From assembly GCF_013284035.1 (NCBI RefSeq), contig NZ_CP054141.1:2976001-3040000 (forward strand): a stretch of DNA of 64,000 bases, read 5' to 3'. The translations under genes were made by a program, and so were the position numbers. Source of the DNA: Flavobacterium sp. M31R6 (GTDB lineage Bacteria > Bacteroidota > Bacteroidia > Flavobacteriales > Flavobacteriaceae). The notes below the pieces were generated by a model. The model searched no databases, had not been told where the DNA came from, and worked only from the letters and a program-made list of their open reading frames with translations. This document shows positions 19,280 through 26,973 of the stretch, one piece after another; the stretch's first letter is position 1, and each line of letters begins with the position of its first letter.

Positions 19280-20659
19280 TCAGTTAAAAATCAAAATTAC
19301 TGTAGTTCCTTTATTTAGCTCACTTTCAATTTTGAATTCAACATCTAATAATTGTGTTATTCGTTCAACAATAGAAAGTCCTAAACCGGATCCTTTAATT
19401 TCAGGATGAAATGTTGGATTTGATCTAAAAAACGGATTCACAATTTTATCCAAATCTGTTGCAGGGATTCCCATTCCACTATCCGAGATAGAACAAATGG
19501 TTTTCGAACCGCTTTTGGAAATATTTATCGAAATTTTGCCATTATCATAGGAATATTTTATGGCATTCGAAATTAAATTACTGATAATTGTCGAGACCAA
19601 ATAGTTATCGGATTTAACAAAATAATCTTTTGAAAAATCATACGAAACCTGAAGCTTTTTATCATTTATTTTATTTGAATACAAAGAAAGAACGTCAAGA
19701 ATTATAGCATTCAAATAAATCTTTTCTATTCGTAAACTTTGTTTCTGATTTTCGAATCGAGCCAATAAAAGCAATTGATCGACCAAATTATTCAAACGAT
19801 TTACCTCCGAAATACTGAAATTAATTTTCTCTTCATATTCAGCTTGACTTCTTGGTTTGCGTACCAAAACTTCCAGAGTCCCTTTTAAAACCGTCAAAGG
19901 AGTTCTCAACTCGTGGGAAGCATCGGACGTGAATTGCTTTTCTCTTTCGACTGCATTTTCTATTCGATCCAATAAATCATTAATTGTTTTCGAAAGCACA
20001 AATAATTCATCCTTATTTTGAGGCAAAATTATTCTGTCTTTCAGATTGTCTTTTGTTATTCTGCTTGAGGTTTCGGTAATTAGCGTTACTGGTTTTATAC
20101 TGCGCCCAGCAATGAGTCTGGCTATAAAAAACAAGAGTACTAAAATTAATGGGAAAGCTATAAAAAGTGTATTTCTAAGATTGGTCAAGATTAATGTAGC
20201 TTCATCCAAGGACATCGCGACAAAAAGATATCCCACTTTTTTATGTTTATCAAAAAGCGGAATTTGGATTTGCCTGATTGGTTTTTTATTCAAATAGGAA
20301 TCCACAAATTGATTGTCTTTAGTGTGTTTGTGCAACTTAAGCTGTAATCCTTTAAGATTGGGGGACTTATCAATTAATTTGTTTTTATTATCTAAAAACT
20401 GAACAAAAACAGGATTTACATTCACTCTATTATTGTCGCTTTCTCTCCATTGATCAACCTGAATCAGATAGGCGTTATTATCATCCATTTCAATCTGTTC
20501 CAAATATTCACTGGATTCTTCTAAAATATCATCATTAATATGTTTGTTGATACTGTATAAAGTGATTCCATATATAGTACAAAACACTACCGATATCAAT
20601 AGTGCTGTACTGAGAATATAATTAAAAGCAATTCTGTTTTTATAGGATAATAAATACAT
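19280..20659 (-). CDS. Sensor histidine kinase, CusS-like
   Basis: 459 residues. TM1 about 12-34, a periplasmic sensor of about 130 residues, TM2 about 166-184, then HAMP, HisKA with the phospho-acceptor His249 in SDASHELRTPLTVLKG, and an HATPase with N box ISNLISNAIKYS, G1 DSGMGIP and G2 GSGLGLSIV. It is 4 bp behind the response regulator, so they are translated together. Its place between a DUF3570/ApbE module and a metal RND pump makes a metal or redox signal likely; the sensor domain shows no obvious metal-binding cluster. Confidence 0.93.
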   Translation of the reverse strand: MYLLSYKNRIAFNYILSTALLISVVFCTIYGITLYSINKHINDDILEESSEYLEQIEMDDNNAYLIQVDQWRESDNNRVNVNPVFVQFLDNKNKLIDKSPNLKGLQLKLHKHTKDNQFVDSYLNKKPIRQIQIPLFDKHKKVGYLFVAMSLDEATLILTNLRNTLFIAFPLILVLLFFIARLIAGRSIKPVTLITETSSRITKDNLKDRIILPQNKDELFVLSKTINDLLDRIENAVEREKQFTSDASHELRTPLTVLKGTLEVLVRKPRSQAEYEEKINFSISEVNRLNNLVDQLLLLARFENQKQSLRIEKIYLNAIILDVLSLYSNKINDKKLQVSYDFSKDYFVKSDNYLVSTIISNLISNAIKYSYDNGKISINISKSGSKTICSISDSGMGIPATDLDKIVNPFFRSNPTFHPEIKGSGLGLSIVERITQLLDVEFKIESELNKGTTVILIFN

Positions 20660-20663
20660 TAAT

Positions 20664-21332
20664 TTAATTTATATCGTTTGCTATGTACCCGACACCTCGA
20701 ATGGTTTTTATAAGATCTTCTTCTTTACTTAAATTGAGTTTTTTTCGGATAGCATTCATAAAAACATCGATTACTCCTGTATCGTACTCAAAATGTATAT
20801 CCCAAACATCATTAATAATTTCATTTCTTGTACACACTTTACCTTTATTTTTTATCAAGTAATTAAGTAACTCGTACTCTCTTTGTGTAAGCGAAACTTC
20901 TATGTCATTTGCTGTCACTTGATGTTTGGACGGGGTAATTTTAATTTTTCCAAGCGTAAGCACTTCATTTTGGTTTTCATTTCTAAAATGAATTTTGATA
21001 CGTTCTACCAATTCATCAAAACTAAATGGTTTTTTGATATAATCATTGGCTCCAGCTTTCAGACCTTCAATTGTTTCCTGAATGGTATCTTTGGCGGTTA
21101 AAAACAAAATAGGTGTTTTCGAATCTTCTTTTCGGATTTCTTTACATACGTCAATTCCTAACATTTGAGGTAAAATCCAATCCAGCAAAATAATATCCAC
21201 TTTTTGGTTAATAGCACTTTCGAGTCCTGATTTTCCATCATTCGCTACTACTACTTCATAGCCTTCCTCTTCCAAACCTTGTTTTAGAAAATTAGCAATT
21301 CCAATTTCATCTTCTACAATTAAAATTTTCAT
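20664..21332 (-). CDS. Response regulator, OmpR/CusR family
   Basis: 222 residues. Receiver domain with acidic pocket VEDE (residues 6-9) and phospho-acceptor Asp51 in LLDWILPQM, Lys in IKKPF, then a winged-helix DNA-binding domain (about 125-220; TQREYELLNYLIKNKGKVCT and the C-terminal TIRGVGYIAND hairpin). It starts 3 bp after the DUF3570 gene stops, tying its expression to that gene. It is the obvious candidate to bind the 11-bp-phased CTTAA repeats upstream of both operons. Confidence 0.93.
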   Translation of the reverse strand: MKILIVEDEIGIANFLKQGLEEEGYEVVVANDGKSGLESAINQKVDIILLDWILPQMLGIDVCKEIRKEDSKTPILFLTAKDTIQETIEGLKAGANDYIKKPFSFDELVERIKIHFRNENQNEVLTLGKIKITPSKHQVTANDIEVSLTQREYELLNYLIKNKGKVCTRNEIINDVWDIHFEYDTGVIDVFMNAIRKKLNLSKEEDLIKTIRGVGYIANDIN

Positions 21333-21335
21333 ATT

Positions 21336-22775
21336 TTATTGAAACACAAATTTAAATCCAATAGTACCAATATTTGCAGTTAAACCGTCACTTCTCACAT
21401 AATGATTGAACCTGAAATCTATATTTTTTAATCCAAAAGAAAATATCTGGGCTTTTGTAAAAAGATCAGTATATGAAACTCCAAAACCATATTGATTAGC
21501 CGAAAACGTTGACAAATCAAAATCAGAAGTATAAAATTGCTCTGTTGACAAATGCGTCTGATAAGGAGCAAAATACTTGGCTTGGGTTTGTGTATAATAA
21601 CGATACATAGGGTAAGCAGTGAATTTATCTGAAATTTTTACTGGTATTTCTATGTTAAAGGTATGAGCTTTTAGATCCCAATCATCAGTATAATACCTAT
21701 AATATGTTCTAACAATAAAATGTTCATTAATATAATAATTGAAACGGGCACCAATAGGCAACTTAAAACGATTATCGGGAAGCCTTTCAATATCGTCAGC
21801 CAGCTCGTAAACACCGACATTACTTGGACTCGTATACTCGTTTATATATTGTGGCTGACCAATGTAATAATGCGATTTATCAGCAAAATAGGTTCTGTGG
21901 TATGGGGTTGACAATAAACCTTGTTGCTGCAATACATCAAAAAACACCGAAAACTGGAAGTTTTTTGTCAGCACTTGAGAAAAAGCGAATGAAGCCGAAT
22001 AAGAATTCCTGTTAACAGAACTAATGGTTTCAAACTTGGAAGGTAAATAATCTTTTGAAGGCTGACCATTTTGATCCAAAATAGTTACACCATTGAGATA
22101 TCCTTGGTTTTGAAAATTTGATCCGTAAAGGGAATATTCATGAAGCTCTGTTGGATAAATTGGTCTCCACTGATCGAGATAAACATTACCTTTCAAACTT
22201 ACTTCTGTGTTTTTATCATTAAAAAGCTTGGTAACTCCACCGCCAAAACCAACTGATGTATAATCGAATTCATTAGAAAAGGAAACATCTCCATTCCAAA
22301 TAAAATTTCGATCGTCACTGTTATGTGTATAAGTGGCTACTGCCGATAATAACTGGTCACTTTTTGAAGCTCCAGATGAGGCTAACCAAGGAGTTGGATT
22401 GCTAAAATTAGTTCCATTATCATCATCACCACCAGATGATCCAGAGGCACCAGTAGAAGTGGAATTAAATGGATTGATATTACTGGATGAAGCCGATGAA
22501 TATGCTGACAAACCTAAATCTACAGTTAATACATCATCATCATTCAATGGCATAGCAACGGTAATATTGGTAGCAAAATCATTCAACTTTTCAGAACCTA
22601 TTCCTCCTGAAACTGCAGAATGGATCCCATCTTGATCATAATAACTGGCCAAAAAATCAACTTCGGTACTTTCTAAAACTCTCTTTTTAAATACAACGGT
22701 TGAATCTTTCTCTTGCCCGTAAGAAATAGAAGCTATTAAGAAGAGAAAAAGAAATAATACTTTTATAATTTTCAT
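21336..22775 (-). CDS. DUF3570 family putative outer-membrane beta-barrel
   Basis: 479 residues with a signal peptide (cut after about SISYG, residue 20). The body is rich in alternating aromatic strands, the C-terminus ends in Phe-Gln (FKFVFQ), and the whole reads as a beta-barrel. Residues about 88-140 form a Ser/Gly/Asp-rich loop with three short motifs, YSSASSS (92-98), STGAS (107-111) and SSGAS (133-137), which resemble serine/threonine contexts modified by ApbE flavin transferases. The gene follows the DUF4266 lipoprotein and precedes the two-component genes. The function of DUF3570 is not known to me; a flavinylated electron-transfer or transport barrel is only a hypothesis. Confidence 0.85.
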   Translation of the reverse strand: MKIIKVLFLFLFLIASISYGQEKDSTVVFKKRVLESTEVDFLASYYDQDGIHSAVSGGIGSEKLNDFATNITVAMPLNDDDVLTVDLGLSAYSSASSSNINPFNSTSTGASGSSGGDDDNGTNFSNPTPWLASSGASKSDQLLSAVATYTHNSDDRNFIWNGDVSFSNEFDYTSVGFGGGVTKLFNDKNTEVSLKGNVYLDQWRPIYPTELHEYSLYGSNFQNQGYLNGVTILDQNGQPSKDYLPSKFETISSVNRNSYSASFAFSQVLTKNFQFSVFFDVLQQQGLLSTPYHRTYFADKSHYYIGQPQYINEYTSPSNVGVYELADDIERLPDNRFKLPIGARFNYYINEHFIVRTYYRYYTDDWDLKAHTFNIEIPVKISDKFTAYPMYRYYTQTQAKYFAPYQTHLSTEQFYTSDFDLSTFSANQYGFGVSYTDLFTKAQIFSFGLKNIDFRFNHYVRSDGLTANIGTIGFKFVFQ

Positions 22776-22799
22776 TTTGGGTACTTTATTAGATAAAAA

Positions 22800-22919
22800 G
22801 CTTCTAAGATTCTTAGTCGCTGAGATTCTATGTTAATGTTAATATTTATGCTTTTTATTTTATCTTTTTAATTTCATGCTTAAATCTGAGACACTTAGCG
22901 TCTTAGATTCTTAGCAACT
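22800..22919. repeat. Imperfect palindrome of TTAG/CTTAGA units
   Basis: The left arm (22801-22830, CTTCTAAGATTCTTAGTCGC...) and right arm (22883-22919, ...GTCTTAGATTCTTAGCAAC) are imperfect inverted copies built of repeated CTTAG/GATT units. It fills the 150-bp gap between the DUF4266 and DUF3570 genes inside the operon. It resembles the other dispersed palindromic repeats in this window. Confidence 0.55.
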
Positions 22920-22925
22920 AAAAAA

Positions 22926-23132
22926 CTAATTACAACCGCAACCTCCACCCGATTTACCTCCATTAGCTCCAGCCGCAGCCTCTCTATACACCTGAAAAGT
23001 AGTCTCATACCGTTCTGTTGTCTTTGCTCCCAATTTCATCTCAGGATCATTGATATTCACTTTTTGGTATTCTTTAACCGAATTACAGGACTGTAAAACA
23101 ATGACCATTATTACTAATACAACTTTCTTCAT
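22926..23132 (-). CDS. DUF4266 lipoprotein ending in GGGCGCN
   Basis: 68 residues. Lipobox VLQSC with Cys16 as lipid anchor, leaving a mature peptide of 53 residues. A short conserved segment (NINDPEMKLGAKTTERYET) leads into a Gly/Ala-rich tail, AAAGANGGKSGGGCGCN, whose last seven residues GGGCGCN hold a Cys-Gly-Cys pair. The tail is the kind of sequence that could carry a metal, a disulfide or a modification. It is 7 bp after apbE and close to thioredoxin. Family membership is from recalled resemblance; function unknown. Confidence 0.88.
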   Translation of the reverse strand: MKKVVLVIMVIVLQSCNSVKEYQKVNINDPEMKLGAKTTERYETTFQVYREAAAGANGGKSGGGCGCN

Positions 23133-23139
23133 GCTACTT

Positions 23140-24126
23140 TTATTTATTGTATTTCTTAATATCTATACCTTTTGACGCAAAGATTTTACCTTTATCATCA
23201 ACAATAATACATTCAATTCCTTTGAGTTGATTGACTAAATCCAAACCTACATCAACCCCCAAAACAAAAATTCCCGTTGCCAGAGCATCTGCAATTTCGG
23301 TTTGTTTGGCAAATACGGATACACTTACAACCCCCATAGCCGGATAACCCGTTCTAGGATCTATAATATGTGAATATCTTTTCCCGTCAAAAATGACGAA
23401 CTTCTCATAACTTCCCGATGTTTCTACTGCACTGTTTTCCAACGGGAAAGTGGCAAAAATTTTATTTTTGTTCAATGGATTCACTATTCCAACAGTCCAA
23501 GGTTTTCCATTAGGCTGTGTACCCCAGGCAAAAATATCGCCAGAAACATTTACCAATCCAGAATTACAACCTTTTGACATCAACAAAACATGAATTTTAT
23601 CGGCAATGTAGCCCTGACCTATACCTCCAAGACCTAATTTCATTCCTTCCATTTTCAAGAAAATGGTATGCTCCTTTTTGTCTAAAATAATATTCTTATA
23701 ACCAATTTTTTCTACCGATTTCTTAATGGCTTCCGGTGTTGGCATTTCTTTCATAGAACCATCAAACTTCCAAATTTTATCCATGGAAGCATAGGAAATA
23801 TCAAATGCTCCAGATGTAATTTCCGAAACTTTAATTGCTCTTTCCACCAAATCAAAGACTTCAACAGGCACTTTTACAGGTTTTATCCCAGCGTTTCTGC
23901 TGACTTCTGAAATGGGAGTTGTTGGAATCCAATCCGAGATTTCATTTTCAATTCTTCTTACTTCACCAACCGCCATGTTGATGTAAATATTGGCTTCAGT
24001 AGTATCTTTGGCCACAACCGTCATCTCAAATGGGCTGCCCAACATTGATAATTTTCGCTTATGGATTATTTGTGCAAAGGATGAGAATGCAGCAAACAAA
24101 AAAACAAGAGATAGTATTTTTTTCAT
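23140..24126 (-). CDS. apbE: ApbE-type FAD:protein FMN transferase
   Basis: Attaches FMN from FAD to Ser/Thr of target proteins outside the cytoplasm. 328 residues with a signal peptide (cut after about FSSFA, residue 18). Characteristic motifs: LGGIGQGYIADKI (about 172-184), VNVSGDIFAWGTQPNGKPW (about 198-216), SGSYEKF followed by SHIIDPRTGYPA (about 238-265), and ADALATGIFVLG (about 280-291). The ATG overlaps the thioredoxin stop by one base, so the two are translationally coupled. No Rnf/Nqr or FMN-binding-domain target is encoded here, so the substrate is presumably one of the two downstream DUF proteins or is elsewhere. Confidence 0.93.
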   Translation of the reverse strand: MKKILSLVFLFAAFSSFAQIIHKRKLSMLGSPFEMTVVAKDTTEANIYINMAVGEVRRIENEISDWIPTTPISEVSRNAGIKPVKVPVEVFDLVERAIKVSEITSGAFDISYASMDKIWKFDGSMKEMPTPEAIKKSVEKIGYKNIILDKKEHTIFLKMEGMKLGLGGIGQGYIADKIHVLLMSKGCNSGLVNVSGDIFAWGTQPNGKPWTVGIVNPLNKNKIFATFPLENSAVETSGSYEKFVIFDGKRYSHIIDPRTGYPAMGVVSVSVFAKQTEIADALATGIFVLGVDVGLDLVNQLKGIECIIVDDKGKIFASKGIDIKKYNK

Positions 24127-24560
24127 TATTTTTCGAATGAATGAATGAGTTTAATATAGTCTTGTGCAGAGACATTTTTGAAACCTGTAATTCCAAGTAC
24201 TTTTCCTTTTTTATCCAAAAGCAAGACCAATGGAAAACTACCGTTCTTATTGTATTTTTCAGCTAATTTATTATTGCTTTCTGTTAATTCTGGTGAAAGT
24301 TGATTGGCTTTTTTCTTTGGAAAATCCGCTTTATAAACAACCCAATTTTTATCGGATTCGGCTTGAAATTCGGGTGATTGCCAAACTACTTTATCCAATT
24401 TTATGCAAGGGCCACACCAATCTGAACCAGAGAAAACCAGCAAAATGTTTTTATTTTCTTTTTCGGCTTTTACTTTTACATCTTCAAAGTTGGTATTCCA
24501 ATTTTGGGAATAACCAACGCTTACTGTAATTAACAAAAAGAAAGTGATTATGGATTTCAT
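24126..24560 (-). CDS. Secreted thioredoxin-like protein
   Basis: 144 residues with a signal peptide (about 1-18, cut near SVGYSQ). Single thioredoxin fold of the thioredoxin_7/DUF255-like type, with the active site SGSDWCGPCIKLD at about residues 45-57 and a cis-Pro region SFPLVLLLDKKG near 108-119. It is the first gene of the DUF3570 operon. A periplasmic reductant or oxidant for the Cys-Gly-Cys tail of the DUF4266 lipoprotein is a reasonable guess from gene order alone. Confidence 0.9.
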   Translation of the reverse strand: MKSIITFFLLITVSVGYSQNWNTNFEDVKVKAEKENKNILLVFSGSDWCGPCIKLDKVVWQSPEFQAESDKNWVVYKADFPKKKANQLSPELTESNNKLAEKYNKNGSFPLVLLLDKKGKVLGITGFKNVSAQDYIKLIHSFEK

Positions 24561-24658
24561 ATGTCTAAAATTTATTTATCAGTAGTTTATATAGTATTCA
24601 CTTTTGTCTATTGCATTTATCTCGCAATGTTTTACTTTCCAAAAAGGAATTTATTTTA

Positions 24659-24721
24659 CAAAAATAACTCAAATAGTTTCGTTTAATTGCATGAATAAAT
24701 GGGTCTTAAGCCAAATTTAAG
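24659..24721 (-). promoter_or_regulatory. Candidate operator and promoter of the thioredoxin-apbE-DUF4266-DUF3570 operon
   Basis: CTTAAG (24705-24710) and TTTAAG (24716-24721) are direct repeats 11 nt apart. On the minus strand they lie 38 nt upstream of TATTTTTG (24666-24659), an exact TANNTTTG -7 box, and no -33 TTG is present at normal spacing, which fits an activator-dependent promoter. The same phased motif occurs upstream of the RND operon. Confidence 0.4.
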
Positions 24722-24765
24722 AATCAAAGAATTGTTAAATAAATACCATTTTAGATTCATTTCTG

Positions 24766-24773
24766 TACTTTTG
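24766..24773 (+). promoter_or_regulatory. Candidate -7 element for the LTA synthase-like gene
   Basis: TACTTTTG is an exact TANNTTTG match 17 nt before the start codon at 24791. No TTG at the usual spacing was found. Confidence 0.4.
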
Positions 24774-24790
24774 CAAAAAAATAATACTTT

Positions 24791-26893
24791 ATGAATTTTT
24801 TAAAAAAGTTTTCCCCTTTTTATAACCTTGCTCTTTTTTATATCCTTGTAAGCTTTGTTTTAAGAATTGTTTTGGTCTTCCATCCCATTACACAAACCTC
24901 TTTTTCTTTTATCGATAGTTTGAAAATCTTTTCAATGGGATTGATTTCGGACACTTTTGTGTTTGTGATAGCAACCGGTTTTTTATGGCTGTACCTTATT
25001 TTTATATCCAATTCAAAATATTATAAGCCTTATGGTTATATTATATTTGGATTCTTGGTGGCATTATTGTTTTATGTTGCATCGGGAAAAACAATTCTGA
25101 ATGAATATGGTGGAGCGTTGCCAAAAATTGGGATGATTTTTGTGGGTATCAAGACTTTGCTTTTTGGTTTGTTGCTTTTTTTACCAAAATACAGAAGCAA
25201 AATCAGATTTTGGTTATTCACTTTTGTGATGTTTTTATATGTTGTCCTTATTCTTCAAAACGGGATTAGTGAATACTTCTTCTGGAATGAATTTGGGGTT
25301 AAATATAATTTCATAGCCGTAAATTATTTGGTTTACACCAATGAAGTAATCGGAAATATCATGGAATCTTACCCTGTAATTCCTTTGTTTTCGGCATTAT
25401 TTCTAATAGCGGGTACAGTAACTTATTTTATTGTCAAAAGAACGAGAAACTACATTGATGACATTCCAACTTTTAATGATAAATTAAAATTATCTGCAAT
25501 ATATCTAGCCTTATTTGGTGTTTCCTTGTTGGCAGTTCCTTATTTAGCCAAAAAAGAAAATTCCCAAAATGTATTTGCCAATGAACTACAGTCAAATGGG
25601 ATGTACCGTTTTTACTTGGCCTTTATGAACAGTGAATTGGATTATTTTAAATTTTATAAAACAATGCCCGAAAATGAAGCTTTTGCTTTGCTGGACAAAC
25701 AAATACCTTCTATATCTGGGATATCGACCATAAGACAAATACAAAGCAACACGGCTGAAAATACTAAAAATGTAGTTTTAATCACTATTGAAAGTTACAG
25801 TGCTGATTTTATGAAAGCATACGGAAACAAGCAAAATATCACTCCATTCCTAGATAGTATTGCTCAAAAAAGTTTGTTGTTTACCAATTTATACGCTGTT
25901 GGAAACAGAACCGTTCGTGGTCTTGAAGCAGTAACTTTATGCTTTCCTCCTACTGCCGGAGAAAGTGTAGTAAAAAGGGAGGACAACAAAAACAAATTCT
26001 CTACTGGAGCTCTTTTTAAACAAAAAGGATACAATGTGAAATTTCTTTACGGAGGAGATGCCTTTTTTGATAATATGGAAGATTTCTTTTCTGGAAATGG
26101 TTATGACATTGTCGATAAAAAATCATTTACACCCGAAGAAGTTACTTTTGCCAATATTTGGGGCGTTTGTGACGAGGACATGGCCAATAAAGCCATAAAA
26201 GTGATGAATGAAGAAGCTAAAACAGGTAAACCCTTTTTTAATCACTGGATGACCGTGAGTAATCACCGTCCTTTTACTTATCCTAACGATAAAATTGATA
26301 TTCCTGGCGACGCAAAATCTCGCGACGGTGGCGTAAAATATACGGATTACGCTTTGAGAAAATTCTTTGCAATGGCGAGCAAACAACCTTGGTTCAAAAA
26401 TACCGTGTTTGTAATACTTGCCGATCACTGTGCTTCGAGTGCTGGAAAAACTGAACTTCCTGTTGATAAATACAGAATCCCGGCCATGATTTATAGCCCA
26501 GGTTTTATTGAGCCCCAAAAGTATACTAATGTAATGTCTCAAATAGACGTTATGCCGACGCTTTTTGGATTATTGCATTTTAATTACCAAAGTAAATTTT
26601 ACGGACAGGATGTTTTGAAATCCGATTATAAACCAAGAGCATTGATTGCAACTTATCAGGATTTGGGATTAATAAAAGACAATGTTTTGACTATACTTTC
26701 TCCAAAACAAACCGTAAAACAGTTTCAATTGACTTTGAAACCGGATCAAAAAACAGCTTCAGACTTTCAAATTTATTACGATCAAATTCCTTTGACCAAC
26801 AAGAGAACTGATCTTATAAACGAAACCATATCTTATTATCAAACGGCTTCGGACATATTGAAGAAAAAGAAATACCAAGTGATTGTTGATTAA
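24791..26893 (+). CDS. LTA synthase-like membrane sulfatase
   Basis: 700 residues. Five N-terminal transmembrane segments (about 12-34, 47-73, 82-102, 112-135, 190-215) are followed by a periplasmic alkaline-phosphatase-fold domain (about 325-640). Metal and catalytic residues of the LtaS/MdoB group are visible: Glu in LITIESYSADF, the nucleophile Thr in GNRTVRGLEA, His in TVSNHRPF, and Asp-His in ILADHCASSAGK. In Gram-negative bacteria such enzymes move phosphoglycerol or phosphoethanolamine onto glycans or lipids; the acceptor here is unknown. It is divergent from the thioredoxin operon and has its own terminator. Confidence 0.9.
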   Translation: MNFLKKFSPFYNLALFYILVSFVLRIVLVFHPITQTSFSFIDSLKIFSMGLISDTFVFVIATGFLWLYLIFISNSKYYKPYGYIIFGFLVALLFYVASGKTILNEYGGALPKIGMIFVGIKTLLFGLLLFLPKYRSKIRFWLFTFVMFLYVVLILQNGISEYFFWNEFGVKYNFIAVNYLVYTNEVIGNIMESYPVIPLFSALFLIAGTVTYFIVKRTRNYIDDIPTFNDKLKLSAIYLALFGVSLLAVPYLAKKENSQNVFANELQSNGMYRFYLAFMNSELDYFKFYKTMPENEAFALLDKQIPSISGISTIRQIQSNTAENTKNVVLITIESYSADFMKAYGNKQNITPFLDSIAQKSLLFTNLYAVGNRTVRGLEAVTLCFPPTAGESVVKREDNKNKFSTGALFKQKGYNVKFLYGGDAFFDNMEDFFSGNGYDIVDKKSFTPEEVTFANIWGVCDEDMANKAIKVMNEEAKTGKPFFNHWMTVSNHRPFTYPNDKIDIPGDAKSRDGGVKYTDYALRKFFAMASKQPWFKNTVFVILADHCASSAGKTELPVDKYRIPAMIYSPGFIEPQKYTNVMSQIDVMPTLFGLLHFNYQSKFYGQDVLKSDYKPRALIATYQDLGLIKDNVLTILSPKQTVKQFQLTLKPDQKTASDFQIYYDQIPLTNKRTDLINETISYYQTASDILKKKKYQVIVD

Positions 26894-26908
26894 ATTTCAA
26901 TCATTCAG

Positions 26909-26954
26909 AAATAGAAAAGCCTGTAAAACTAAAAATTTACAGGCTTTTCTATTT
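26909..26954. terminator. Bidirectional terminator between convergent genes
   Basis: A perfect 19-bp stem (26909-26927 with 26936-26954) encloses an 8-nt loop. Its ends are A/T-rich, so each strand ends in a T-rich tail. It lies between the LTA synthase-like gene (plus) and the phospholipase-like gene (minus). Confidence 0.85.
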
Positions 26955-26973
26955 ATTTAAGGCTACATACTAA

